In this document: piece after piece, positions 40,364-48,715 of the stretch
Numbering within the stretch: the first letter of the stretch is position 1
Layout: every line of letters begins with the position of its first letter
DNA from: JANWXR01 sp964608265
GTDB taxonomy: Bacteria; Chloroflexota; Anaerolineae; Anaerolineales; UBA6663
DNA length: 64,000 nt
Direction of reading: 5' to 3'
NCBI GenBank assembly: GCA_964608265.1
Contig: CAZSNP010000003.1
Coordinates: forward strand, 71,260 to 135,259
Translations under genes and position numbers: made by a program
The notes under the pieces: model-generated
Seen by the model: only the letters and a program-made list of their open reading frames with translations
What the model was told of the DNA's origin: nothing
Database searches by the model: none

Positions 40364-40678
40364 TTATCCTTCGATCTTCTCAATCTGGAGTTTGGTGTAA
40401 ATCTGCCGGTGGCCGCGGCGGCTGCGCTGGCGCTCCTTGGCTTTGTAGCGGAACGAGTAGGTTTTGTCGCCCTTCATCTCGCCGAGCACCCTGGCCGTCA
40501 CCTGCGCGCCAGCCACATGGGGCTTGCCGACTTTCACGGCGCCGTCATCGGAGATGAGCAACACTTCCTTGAAGGCGTAGGTGCTGCCGGCTTCAGCCGT
40601 GATGCGCTGAATCTCAACCGTGGCCCCTTCTTCGCAGCGGTATTGGTTGCCGCCGCTCTGCACAATGGCGTACTTCAT
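40364..40678 (-). CDS. rplU: Ribosomal protein L21
   Basis: 104 residues: MKYAIVQSGGNQYRCEEG, then VKVGKPHV, VTARVLGEMKGDK and FRYKAKERQRSRRGHRQIYT, the L21 signature. The ATG at 40678 has AAGGAG 7 nt upstream; an in-frame extension of 7 residues overlaps that site. A consensus promoter and a leader of about 120 nt with two hairpins precede it. Confidence 0.97.
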   Translation of the reverse strand: MKYAIVQSGGNQYRCEEGATVEIQRITAEAGSTYAFKEVLLISDDGAVKVGKPHVAGAQVTARVLGEMKGDKTYSFRYKAKERQRSRRGHRQIYTKLQIEKIEG

Positions 40679-40739
40679 CCTGTTTCTCCTTTGCTTCACC
40701 GCGTTCCCTCAATGAAGATGGGTACTTGCGGGAAAGGGC

Positions 40740-40792
40740 GGATCAAAAAGCGTGATCCGAGCAACAAACTACCCCGGCACCAGCACCCGGGG
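40740..40792 (-). promoter_or_regulatory. Structured leader of the L21-L27 mRNA
   Basis: Two hairpins lie between promoter and rplU: CCCCGG/CCGGGG (40772-40777 with 40787-40792) and GGATCA/TGATCC (40740-40745 with 40753-40758). L21 operons in several phyla carry structured leaders used for feedback by a ribosomal protein; whether this one works that way is unknown. Confidence 0.45.
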
Positions 40793-40804
40793 CAGCGGAA
40801 CGAG

Positions 40805-40833
40805 ATTATATTCAGCCGGCCGCTGTTTGTCAA
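40805..40833 (-). promoter_or_regulatory. Consensus sigma-70-type promoter of rplU
   Basis: On the minus strand TTGACA (40833-40828), 17 nt, TATAAT (40810-40805): a perfect match at both boxes and in spacing. It is the strongest promoter in the window and fits a ribosomal protein operon. Confidence 0.85.
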
Positions 40834-40865
40834 AAGCGGGTTTTCGGCGGCGGGGCAGTGACGCT

Positions 40866-41501
40866 TCATTTGTGGGCCGGATGTCCGGCGAGGACCAATC
40901 GGGTGCGGTGATATCTGGCCGGCGCCGGGTCCAGGCCGAGGGCGGCGACCACTTCCTCCGGGCGGCCCGTGGCCCCCTCGCGCGCGGCCAGCATCATCAG
41001 CAGCGCTTCATTGGCGAACGCGAGGTCTTCGATGAGGGGCCGCAGGTCGTACGATTTATCGCGGCGCACGCGGGGGATTCCGGTCTGCGCGAGTAACGCC
41101 TCGATGCGGGTCGCCGCCTCCGGCTCGGCCAGCGGCGCGCCCAGGGTGACCCGATACCCCGCCGAGCGCAGTTGCATCTGAAGCGCCGGCTCATCCAGCG
41201 CGGCCTCGGTCACGGCGATGATTTGGATCCCGGGTGGCGCGGCGGCCTCGAGGGCGGCGCGGGCCAACGCCAAATCCTGCGGCGACTCCAGCCACACATC
41301 CGCCAGTTCACACTCACTGGTGAAGCCGAGGGGCAGGGCCGAGGCCAACTGCAATTTTGGTTGCGGGTTGAAGCCTTGCGAATAGGCCAGCGGCAGCCGC
41401 GCGCGGCGCAACGTCCGTTCCCATACCGTGTGCAGGTCGAGGTGGCCGGTGTACTTCATCGCCGCCGTCTTGGCGAAGGTCAGGCGCAGGCGCTGCATCA
41501 T
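40866..41501 (-). CDS. TIGR03936 (DUF2344) family protein
   Basis: 211 residues. MQRLRLTFAKTAAMKYTGHLDLHTVWERTLRRARLP, read in parts, and AYSQGFNPQPKLQLASALPLGFTSECELADVWL are diagnostic of the DUF2344 family, a companion of radical-SAM proteins that is often beside ribonuclease G and L21-L27 genes. Here the radical-SAM partner is absent but L21-L27 follow, as the family context predicts. The role is thought to be in RNA or ribosome modification; not proven. The ATG at 41501 overlaps the stop of the upstream gene by 4 nt. Confidence 0.85.
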   Translation of the reverse strand: MMQRLRLTFAKTAAMKYTGHLDLHTVWERTLRRARLPLAYSQGFNPQPKLQLASALPLGFTSECELADVWLESPQDLALARAALEAAAPPGIQIIAVTEAALDEPALQMQLRSAGYRVTLGAPLAEPEAATRIEALLAQTGIPRVRRDKSYDLRPLIEDLAFANEALLMMLAAREGATGRPEEVVAALGLDPAPARYHRTRLVLAGHPAHK

Positions 41502-42127
41502 CCCGCTGCGAGGTCGTAGCGATACGCGCCGTTGGCCGCGACGAAGCCAAGGCGCCGCAGATAGGCCTCGTGCTGCGGCGTGCCCGGCGCGCTGTGGAGC
41601 GTCGTCAGCCCTTTGGCGCGAAAGGCGGCGGTGTTCCGGCGAAAGAGGAAGTCGGCGACGCGGAAGTCGCGATACGCCGGCGTGACAAAGTCCAGCGTCA
41701 CCCACGCGCTGCCCGCTGCGCGCGGCTCAAGGATGACGAGCCCGGCCGGCACCATATCACGCAGGATGAAAAAGACAAATTGCGCGCGCGCCGGATCGTG
41801 GGTGAAGTCCGGCTGGAAGCGCCTGATCTCGCCGGCGTAGAACTTCAGAAACTGAGCCAGATAATCGGAGATGGGCCGCACCTCAGCCAGCACGAAGTGT
41901 TCCCTGGCGCGCGTCATCTGAAACAGGAAGTAGACGTTGATGAGGGCAATGACGCCGTTGACGGCGGCCACCGGGTACGCGCTGATCAGCACCCCATACA
42001 CGGTGAAGCAAACCGCGCCGATCAGGTTGATGACGCGCAGTCGCAGAATGGAGCGCATCATCAGCGACACGGCCACCAGCACCGAGGCGACATAGCCGAG
42101 GATTTCGAGGAGTTGAGCCTGGGTCAT
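41498..42127 (-). CDS. YgjV-like membrane domain fused to a GNAT-like domain
   Basis: 209 residues. The first 80 (LLEILGYVASVLVAVSLMM, VINLIGAVCFTVYGVLI, AAVNGVIALINVYFLFQM) form three membrane helices as in YgjV-type inner-membrane proteins. Residues 85-209 resemble an acetyltransferase: FVFFILRDMVPAGLVIL, then SAWVTLDFVTPAYRDFRVADFLF, ending YLRRLGFVAANGAYRYDL. This could be a membrane-tethered acetyltransferase. The ATG at 42127 starts the first helix; a longer frame exists. It is coupled to the TIGR03936 gene. Confidence 0.7.
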   Translation of the reverse strand: MTQAQLLEILGYVASVLVAVSLMMRSILRLRVINLIGAVCFTVYGVLISAYPVAAVNGVIALINVYFLFQMTRAREHFVLAEVRPISDYLAQFLKFYAGEIRRFQPDFTHDPARAQFVFFILRDMVPAGLVILEPRAAGSAWVTLDFVTPAYRDFRVADFLFRRNTAAFRAKGLTTLHSAPGTPQHEAYLRRLGFVAANGAYRYDLAAG

Positions 42128-42237
42128 GGGCGATTCTCGGGGCTGACGTGGGCCAGCGCCGTTTTCAACCTGCAAGTTGGGGCACTATACCCGAAGCCAC
42201 AGTCGGGTCAACGGCCAAACCCGCCGGGCCGGGCGGG

Positions 42238-42243
42238 TATAAT
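42238..42243 (+). promoter_or_regulatory. -10 element immediately before a start codon
   Basis: TATAAT ends 5 nt before the ATG at 42249. If used, transcription would begin at or next to the ATG and the mRNA would be leaderless; no Shine-Dalgarno sequence is present, which agrees. No clear -35 is seen. Confidence 0.45.
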
Positions 42244-42248
42244 CCGCA

Positions 42249-43832
42249 ATGAGACGCCGCCCACGCCCCCGAGACCCAGTCTTGAAATCCGCTCCCAGGT
42301 TGTATCTGCTCTTCACCGTGTTCATCTCCGGCATGACGACGCTGGCGGTGGAGATTTCAGCCTCGCGGCTGCTGGGCAATATCTTCGGCACCAGCAACCT
42401 GGTCTGGGCCAACATCATCGGGTTGATGCTGCTTTACCTCGCCGCCGGTTATTTCATTGGCGGGCGCTGGGCCGACCGCTCGCCGTACCCGCGCACGTTC
42501 TATTCAATCCTGATCGTCGCTGCCTTCCTCACCGCGCTCGTGCCGCTGGTGGCGCGGCCGGTGTTGCGCTTCGCGGCCGAGGCGATGGCCGGGCTGAACG
42601 CGCTGGTCGCCGGTGGTTCGTTCCTCGGCGTGCTGATTCTGTTCGCCGTGCCGGTGACGTTGCTCGGTTGCGCCTCGCCATTCGCGATTCGATTGGCCGT
42701 CACCGACTCGCGCCAGGCCGGCAGCATCGCGGGCCGCATCTACGCCCTCAGCACGCTCGGCTCGTTGCTCGGCACGTTTTTGCCGGTGTTGATTCTGATC
42801 CCGACCATCGGCACGACGTGGACGTTCCTGTCTTTCGCGGGATTGCTGTTCGTGGTGGCGCTGATTGGACTGACGCCCCTTGACCCTCGGCGAGCCGCGG
42901 CCACCCTGTTGCTGCCGCTCCTCATCGCGGCGGCGGCGTCCCTGAGTCTCAGCGGCTCGCAACGCCCCATCCCCGGCCTCATCCCCGAATCCGAAATCGA
43001 ATCCGAATACAACTTCATCCAGGTCGTGCAGCGCGGCGAGTGGCGCTATCTGCTGCTCAACGAGGGGCAGGGCATCCACTCGGTCTATCATCCCACGCAG
43101 ATCGAGACCGGGATGGTGTGGGATTATTTTCTAACGGCCGCGTACTTCAATCCGGCCCCGCGCGTCGAGAGCTTCGCCAACATCGGCCTGGCGGGCGGCA
43201 CGGCGGCGCGGCAGTACACGGCGGTCTTCGGCCCGATCCCGATTGACGGCTACGAAATTGACGGCGCGATCGTCGAGACCGGGCGTAAGTTCATGGGGCT
43301 GACCGAGCCGAACATCAACGCCATCATCGGCGATGGGCGGGTGGAGCTGGCGCGCTCGTCGCGGCGCTATTCGGTGGTGGGGGTGGATGCGTATCGCGTG
43401 CCGTACATCCCGTGGCAGTTGACGACGCGCGAGTTCTTCGAGGAAGTGCGCGGCAAGCTGGCGGACGACGGCGCGCTGGTCGTCAACGTGGGGCGCACGC
43501 CGACCGATCACCGGCTGGTGGCGGCGATGGCCGGCACCATCGGCAGCGTCTTCCCTTCGGTGCACGTCGTCGATATCCCCGACACCTTCAACAGCATCGT
43601 GTACGCCACCGTGCAACCGACGCAGGCCGAGACTTTGCGCGCCAACCTCGAAGCGTTGCCCGACGACGCGCCTCCGCTGCTGCGCAACGCGCTGGCGCGC
43701 ACGCTGGCCAACCTCGCGCCCACGCCGCGTTCCGACACGGTTTTCACCGACGACCTCGCCCCGGTGGAGTGGATCTCGAACTCCATCGTGTTGAATTTCT
43801 TTTTGGAGGGTGGGTTGGGGTTATTCAAGTAA
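42249..43832 (+). CDS. Membrane-bound spermidine-synthase-like protein
   Basis: 527 residues. Residues 18-240 contain about six to seven membrane helices (LYLLFTVFISGMTTLAVEISA, LGNIFGTSNLVWANIIGL by parts). Residues 255-510 are a spermidine-synthase-type Rossmann domain: RYLLLNEGQGIHSVY, NIGLAGGTAARQY, IDGYEIDGAIVETGRKF, INAIIGDGRVEL. The usual GGGxG loop reads GLAGGT, so the cofactor site may differ. The fusion of a transporter-like membrane part to an aminopropyltransferase-like domain is known in many bacteria but its reaction is not settled. The gene may be leaderless. Confidence 0.85.
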   Translation: MRRRPRPRDPVLKSAPRLYLLFTVFISGMTTLAVEISASRLLGNIFGTSNLVWANIIGLMLLYLAAGYFIGGRWADRSPYPRTFYSILIVAAFLTALVPLVARPVLRFAAEAMAGLNALVAGGSFLGVLILFAVPVTLLGCASPFAIRLAVTDSRQAGSIAGRIYALSTLGSLLGTFLPVLILIPTIGTTWTFLSFAGLLFVVALIGLTPLDPRRAAATLLLPLLIAAAASLSLSGSQRPIPGLIPESEIESEYNFIQVVQRGEWRYLLLNEGQGIHSVYHPTQIETGMVWDYFLTAAYFNPAPRVESFANIGLAGGTAARQYTAVFGPIPIDGYEIDGAIVETGRKFMGLTEPNINAIIGDGRVELARSSRRYSVVGVDAYRVPYIPWQLTTREFFEEVRGKLADDGALVVNVGRTPTDHRLVAAMAGTIGSVFPSVHVVDIPDTFNSIVYATVQPTQAETLRANLEALPDDAPPLLRNALARTLANLAPTPRSDTVFTDDLAPVEWISNSIVLNFFLEGGLGLFK

Positions 43833-43848
43833 AGCACGATGTGTTTTC

Positions 43849-43919
43849 GTGATGCGTAAAACGTGAAACGTGAGCGGCCGGTCATTGACCAATATCACGT
43901 TTCACGCCTCACGTTTCAT
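43849..43919. repeat. Heptamer-word palindrome, AACGTGA type
   Basis: The left arm CGTAAAACGTGAAACGTGA returns as TCACGTTTCACGCCTCACG, separated by about 20 nt. It shares its word with 12181-12250 and 28419-28470. Confidence 0.7.
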
Positions 43920-43931
43920 GTTGGATATTCA

Positions 43932-44681
43932 ATGCGCCCTATGCCCGACTGGCTGGTAATGACTTTGCGAATAGTGCTGATGCTCTGTCTCCCGGTGGCG
44001 TTGACCCTGACCAACGTGCGGCTGCTGATGACGCCGCTCTTCCCCGACATCGAATACAACGTGCCCGGCTTTCCGCCCGACCCGTATGGCTTCACCAGGG
44101 AAGACCGGCTGTACTGGGCCAGGCGCAGCATCCAATACATCCTCGGCGACCCGGCGGTTGGGCCGGTGGAGGGGTGGAAGTTCTCGGATGATGGTCGCGC
44201 GCCGCAGGGCCTCCCCGCACCGGATGAGTCGTGCCCGTATTACGGGAGTCAATACGGCCGGCGCGACTGCACCTACTTTTACAACGACCGCGAGGTGCAG
44301 CACATGCTCGACGTGCGCGTCATCGTCGCGCAGGTCCTTGGCGTGTGGATTGTGACGGCGATCCTGGCGTTGCTCGCCGTCGGCGTGTTGAGCTTCACCG
44401 GGCATACCGCCAGTCTGCGGATGGGGTTATTGAACGGAGCCGGGCTCACGTGGGGCATCTTGATCTTCCTCGTGGCCTTCATCGGCCTCGGCTTCAATCA
44501 GTTCTTCACGCTCTTTCACCAAATCTTCTTCGCCGAGGGCACGTGGGTCTTCTTGTGGTCGGATTCGTTTATCCGCCTGTTCCCGCTGACGTTCTGGTTT
44601 CACGCCTTTTTGTTTGTCGGCGTGGCGACGCTGGCGCAAGCCGCGCTCATCGCGGCGGTGGCGTGGTGGGGGATGCGGTGA
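43932..44681 (+). CDS. DUF1461 / Lit-type lipoprotein transacylase family protein
   Basis: 249 residues with four or five membrane helices. ALTLTNVRLLMTPLFPDIEY, then YGFTREDRLYWARRSIQYIL, EVQHMLDVRVIVAQVLG and FNQFFTLFHQIFF are the conserved blocks of TIGR01906/DUF1461. Characterised members (Lit) move an acyl chain within the N-terminal lipo-cysteine of lipoproteins; His in EVQHMLDVR and His in LFHQIFF correspond to the essential pair. It is an integral membrane protein. The window's lipoproteins would be natural substrates. The start is 43932 or 43941. Confidence 0.83.
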   Translation: MRPMPDWLVMTLRIVLMLCLPVALTLTNVRLLMTPLFPDIEYNVPGFPPDPYGFTREDRLYWARRSIQYILGDPAVGPVEGWKFSDDGRAPQGLPAPDESCPYYGSQYGRRDCTYFYNDREVQHMLDVRVIVAQVLGVWIVTAILALLAVGVLSFTGHTASLRMGLLNGAGLTWGILIFLVAFIGLGFNQFFTLFHQIFFAEGTWVFLWSDSFIRLFPLTFWFHAFLFVGVATLAQAALIAAVAWWGMR

Positions 44682-44726
44682 CGGCGGCGTGGGCGTCCAC
44701 TATCTTGGCGGCCGCAAGGGTCGCCC

Positions 44727-45620
44727 CTACGCGGTGTTGGCGGGGATGTGCTGCGCGATCCGGTCGCGCGCCCAGGCCGCCTCGTCATCGCTCAACGGCG
44801 GAGGCGGTGCGGCCTGCCCGTAGTCGAGCAACCGGTCGTATTCGACCAGATCGAAGCATGCGGCCACGGCAGCCTGCACATCGAGCAACACATCGGCGTC
44901 GGGCGGGAGGAGCGGCACAGGCACGGTCGGCAGCCGGTCGCGGAGTTGAACGCCCCACACCTGTGTGCGCGGTCGTTGGGTGAAGCGGCTGAGGTAGAGG
45001 TAGTACGGTGCGGGCGGCAGCTCACCCTCCACCGTAAGGCGCTGCCCGCCGCGCAATAGATCAAGTTCCAGCAGGTGGGTGTCGGTCCGCAACAGCCTCA
45101 TCCGCCGTTGGTGGTAATCACGCCATCCATCGCCGCGTTTGTTCACCGGTGAGAGGATTTCAATGATGGTCACGAGCCGGCGCTCGGCTACATCGCGGAT
45201 CTCCACCGTGGTGAGCGGCACTTCTTCGAGCAGCGGGCTGAGGACTTCGGTGGAGGGCGGGGTGACGGTGGCCGGGTACGGGATCGTTGCGGCCTCCCTN
45301 NNNNNNNNNNNNNNNNNNNNNNNNNNNNNNNNNNNNNNNNNNNNNNNNNNNNNNNNNNNNNNNNNNNNNNNNNNNNNNNNNNNNNNNNNNNNNNNNNNNC
45401 TTCGGTGGAGGGCGGGGTGACGGTGGCCGGGTACGGGATCGTTGCGGCCTCCCTGGGTGGGTTGATCGAGCGCGAGGCGCTTTTCGAGCAAGGCGACGTA
45501 TTTGGGCTTGAGCCGAGGCAGAAGCTGGGCGCGGATTTGGGTAGCGAGTGTGTTGTGAAACTCCTGCCACATCTCGCCTTCAAGATATGGGTCCATACCG
45601 GGGAAGGGTGAACGGCTCAT
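44727..45620 (-). pseudogene. DUF4058 family gene, disrupted at an assembly gap
   Basis: The N-terminal end (MSRSPFPGMDPYLEGEMWQ, then LLPRLKPKYVALLEKRL) and the C-terminal half (EIRDVAERRLVTIIEILSPV, LLELDLLRGGQRLTVEG, VPLLPPDADVLLDVQAA) are typical DUF4058, a family of unknown function. A 100-N run (45300-45399) with identical 55-base flanks lies between them. Collapsing the flanks does not restore the frame (739 nt remain), and about 50 residues expected between LALDQPT and EAATIPYPATV are absent. So the gene is either truly deleted and frameshifted or mis-assembled here. A good promoter lies upstream. Confidence 0.75.
45300..45399. other. Assembly gap of 100 N with duplicated 55-base flanks
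   Basis: 45245-45299 and 45400-45454 are identical. Same size and same overlap length as the gap in hpaE. Confidence 0.95.
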
Positions 45621-45645
45621 GGGTATCCCTTTGAAACCTTGGGCA

Positions 45646-45674
45646 AGTATAGTGCTCAGGCCCTGCGCTGACAA
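45646..45674 (-). promoter_or_regulatory. Promoter of the DUF4058 gene
   Basis: On the minus strand TTGTCA (45674-45669), 17 nt, TATACT (45651-45646). Both boxes deviate by one base from consensus. It lies 26 nt before the ATG at 45620. Confidence 0.6.
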
Positions 45675-45810
45675 TGCGGGCGGTGCTAGAATCCCACCGC
45701 AGGCAGCCTTAGCTTGAGCCACATCAAAACATCGCATCCAATGGAACGAATTGACGCGAAGGGCGCTTCGTGAAGTTCGCGCCATTCGATGCCAGCATCT
45801 TGAGGCCCCC

Positions 45811-48498
45811 ATGTCCATCCGCAATCTCGACAAGATTTTTCACCCCGAGCGGATCGCCGTCATCGGCGCGAGCGACAACCCGACCGGGGTGGGTTACAGC
45901 GTGCTGCGCAACATGATCGGCGCGGGCTACAAAGGCGCGGTGTATCCGATCAACCCCAGGCGCGAGGCGGTGCAGGGCGTTCCGGCCTTCAACAGCCTTG
46001 ACAGCCTGCCGAAAGTGCCCGACCTGGCCGTCATCTGCACGCCGGCGCCCACCGTGCCCGATTTGGTGCGGCAGGCCGGTGAGCAGGGCACGCGCGCCAT
46101 CGTCATCATCTCGGCGGGCTTTCGGGAAATCGGCGCGGAGGGCATTGCGCTCGAAGACCGGGTGCGCGCCGAGCAGGCCAGGTTCGATGGCATGCGCATC
46201 ATCGGCCCGAACTGCCTCGGCCTGATCGTGCCGCGCTTGAAGATCAACCTCAGCTTCGCCAACGCCGCCATGCCCGAGAACGGCAGCATCGCCTTCATCT
46301 CACAATCCGGCGCGCTGTGTACCTCGGTGCTCGACTGGGCGCTGCAACGCGGCATCGGCTTTTCGTACTTCGTCTCCATCGGCAACATGCTCGATGTGAG
46401 CTTCCACGACTTGATTGACTACTTCGGCGAAGATCCGGAGACGCGCTCGCTGTTGATGTACGTCGAATCGATTCCGGACGCGCGCGGCTTCATGTCGGCG
46501 GCGCGCGGCTTCTCGCGCAACAAACCGATTGTGGCCTACAAGTCGGGCCGCTTCGCCGAATCGGCCAGGGCGGCCGCATCGCATACGGGCGCGCTGGCCG
46601 GCGAGGATGCCGTGTACGACGCGGCCTTCGAGCGCGCCGGGATCGAGCGGGTGTACGAGATTGATGACATGTTCGAGTGCGCCGAGTTGCTCGGGCGGCA
46701 GAAGGTGTTGCCCAAAGCCGCGCGGCTCGCCATCGTCACCAACGCCGGCGGGCCGGGCGTCATCGCCACCGACAAACTCATGGAGCAGGGTGGGGAACTG
46801 GCGCCACTCTCCGAAGCGACGATGAATAAGCTCAACGAGGCCCTGCCGCCGTTCTGGAGCCACGGCAACCCGGTGGATGTGCTCGGCGACGCGCCGCCCG
46901 ACCGCTACGCCAGGGCCATGAGCATCGTGCTCGAAGATGAGCCTGTGGACGCGGTGCTGGTGATCCTCACCCCGCAGGCGATGACCGACCCGACGGAGAC
47001 GGCGCGCGTCATCGGCGAGGCAGCCAGGGGCGTGACCAAACCCGTCTTCGCGGCGTGGATGGGTGGGCGGGCCATCGCCGAAGGGCAACGGCTGCTCTAT
47101 CAATATAACGTGCCGGTGTACGTCCGGCCCGGCCCGGCGGTGCGGGCGTTCATGCACCTCGTGCGGTTCGCGCGCAACCAGGGCATCCTCACCGAGACCC
47201 CGCGTGATATCCCGGTGGACATCCACCCGGATTTGACGCAACTGAAGCAGTTGATCCTCTCGGCGCCGGCCGACGGCGAACCGGTGCTCTCCGAAATCGC
47301 TTCGAAGGAACTGCTGGCCGCGTACGGCATCCCCGTGATCCGACCTAAGGACGCGCACTCAGCGGATGAGGCCGTGAAGCTCGCCGAGGCCATCGGCTAT
47401 CCCATCGTGCTCAAGGTGCTCTCGCCGCAGATCACGCATAAGACCGATGTGGGCGGGGTGGTGCTGAATTTGCAAACCGAGGCCGAGGTGCGCGCGGCGT
47501 ATGACCGCATCGTGACATCGGCCAAGGCCAGGCGGCCCGATGCCGACGTGCTCGGCGTGACGGTGCAGAAGATGGTGGACACACGCAACGGCACCGAGTT
47601 GATCGTCGGAACCAAGCGCGATCCGGTCTTCGGCTCGATTTTGCTGGTCGGCATGGGCGGCATCACGGCGGAGTTGTTCAAAGATCGCGCGCTCGGCCTG
47701 CCGCCGCTCAACGAACGGCTGGCGCGCCGCATGCTCGAGTCGCTCAAGACGTGGCATTTGTTGCAGGGTTATCGCGGGCGGCCCGCGGCCAATGTGGATA
47801 AGCTCATCGAGGTGTTGATGAAGTTCTCGTACCTCGTCGCCAATCACCCCGAAATCAGCGAGCTCGACATCAACCCGCTGCTGGCCGGGCCGAACGAGGT
47901 GATCGCGCTCGACGCCCGCGTGGTTGTGGAGCGGCAGCACCTCGTCGCGCCGAGCCGCAAGTACGCCCACCTCGCCATCCGGCCGTACCCGGAGGAGTTC
48001 GTGAAGGCGGCGGCGCTGCCCGATGGCACGCCGCTGACCTTGCGCCCGCTGCGCCCGGAGGACGAACCGCTGTGGCGTGCCCTCATCAACCGCTGCTCGC
48101 CGCAGACGTTACGCTATCGCTTCCGCTACCTCTTCAAGGAAGCGACGCATGAGATGGCGACGCGCTTTGTGTTTACGGATTACGATCGCGAGCTGGCGAT
48201 CATGGCCGAACTCAATCAGGATGGACAGCGCAAGTTCGCCGGCGCGGTGCGGCTGGTGGCCAACCGGGCGGGCGATAGCGTGGAGTACGCGGCGCTGGTG
48301 GAGGATGCGTGGCAGGGCAGGGGCGTCGGCGGCCTGCTCACCGACTACGGCATTGAGGTCGCCAGGCGCTGGGGCTTCAAGCGCATGACGGCGGAGACGA
48401 CGGCGGACAACCATCGCATGGTCGGCGCGCTCAACAAGCGCGGCTTCGAGATGGTGAAGCAGGACGGGCTGGATTTGTTTTTTGAAAAGGCGCTTTGA
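45811..48498 (+). CDS. Acyl-CoA synthetase (NDP-forming) fused to a GNAT acetyltransferase, Pat-like
   Basis: 895 residues. Order: CoA-binding domain (1-130, IAVIGASDNPTGVGYSVLRN), succinyl-CoA-ligase-like domains with the phospho-His loop ASHTGALAGED, an ATP-grasp domain (about 490-705, ELLAAYGIPV, GYPIVLKVLSPQITHKTDVGG) and a C-terminal GNAT domain (about 730-895, LRPLRPEDEPLWRAL, EDAWQGRGVGGLL, NKRGFEMV). This is the layout of the protein lysine acetyltransferase Pat/PatZ, which acetylates acyl-CoA synthetases. If the His and ATP-grasp sites work it may also form acyl-CoA; the His is retained here. It is cytosolic. The start at 45811 (MSIRNLDK) fits the family. Confidence 0.9.
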   Translation: MSIRNLDKIFHPERIAVIGASDNPTGVGYSVLRNMIGAGYKGAVYPINPRREAVQGVPAFNSLDSLPKVPDLAVICTPAPTVPDLVRQAGEQGTRAIVIISAGFREIGAEGIALEDRVRAEQARFDGMRIIGPNCLGLIVPRLKINLSFANAAMPENGSIAFISQSGALCTSVLDWALQRGIGFSYFVSIGNMLDVSFHDLIDYFGEDPETRSLLMYVESIPDARGFMSAARGFSRNKPIVAYKSGRFAESARAAASHTGALAGEDAVYDAAFERAGIERVYEIDDMFECAELLGRQKVLPKAARLAIVTNAGGPGVIATDKLMEQGGELAPLSEATMNKLNEALPPFWSHGNPVDVLGDAPPDRYARAMSIVLEDEPVDAVLVILTPQAMTDPTETARVIGEAARGVTKPVFAAWMGGRAIAEGQRLLYQYNVPVYVRPGPAVRAFMHLVRFARNQGILTETPRDIPVDIHPDLTQLKQLILSAPADGEPVLSEIASKELLAAYGIPVIRPKDAHSADEAVKLAEAIGYPIVLKVLSPQITHKTDVGGVVLNLQTEAEVRAAYDRIVTSAKARRPDADVLGVTVQKMVDTRNGTELIVGTKRDPVFGSILLVGMGGITAELFKDRALGLPPLNERLARRMLESLKTWHLLQGYRGRPAANVDKLIEVLMKFSYLVANHPEISELDINPLLAGPNEVIALDARVVVERQHLVAPSRKYAHLAIRPYPEEFVKAAALPDGTPLTLRPLRPEDEPLWRALINRCSPQTLRYRFRYLFKEATHEMATRFVFTDYDRELAIMAELNQDGQRKFAGAVRLVANRAGDSVEYAALVEDAWQGRGVGGLLTDYGIEVARRWGFKRMTAETTADNHRMVGALNKRGFEMVKQDGLDLFFEKAL

Positions 48499-48537
48499 AT
48501 CTGATTCGAATAACGCAATTCGAATCATCTTGCCGCC

Positions 48538-48715
48538 GTGTCACCCTGAGCGCTAACGCATGACCGCTAAATTTGAATGGTTTGCTCGCGCGAAGGGTCT
48601 CAACGATGTTCTTTGAGACCCTTCGCGCGAATAGGGTTCCGAGGCAACAAGGCTCATTCATTCGCGCTCAGAGCTTGCCCTGAGCGGCATACGCAGAATG
48701 CCCCGAAGGGGTGAC
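48538..48715. repeat. Dispersed palindromic element, GTGTCACCCTGAGC type
   Basis: Outer ends GTGTCACCCTGAGCG and its returning arm GCCCCGAAGGGGTGACATCGC. Inside is an 18-bp perfect stem, TCGCGCGAAGGGTCTCAA with TTGAGACCCTTCGCGCGA. It relates to 2151-2293 and 35072-35160. Its right part is translated as the C-terminus of the aminotransferase gene. Confidence 0.65.
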
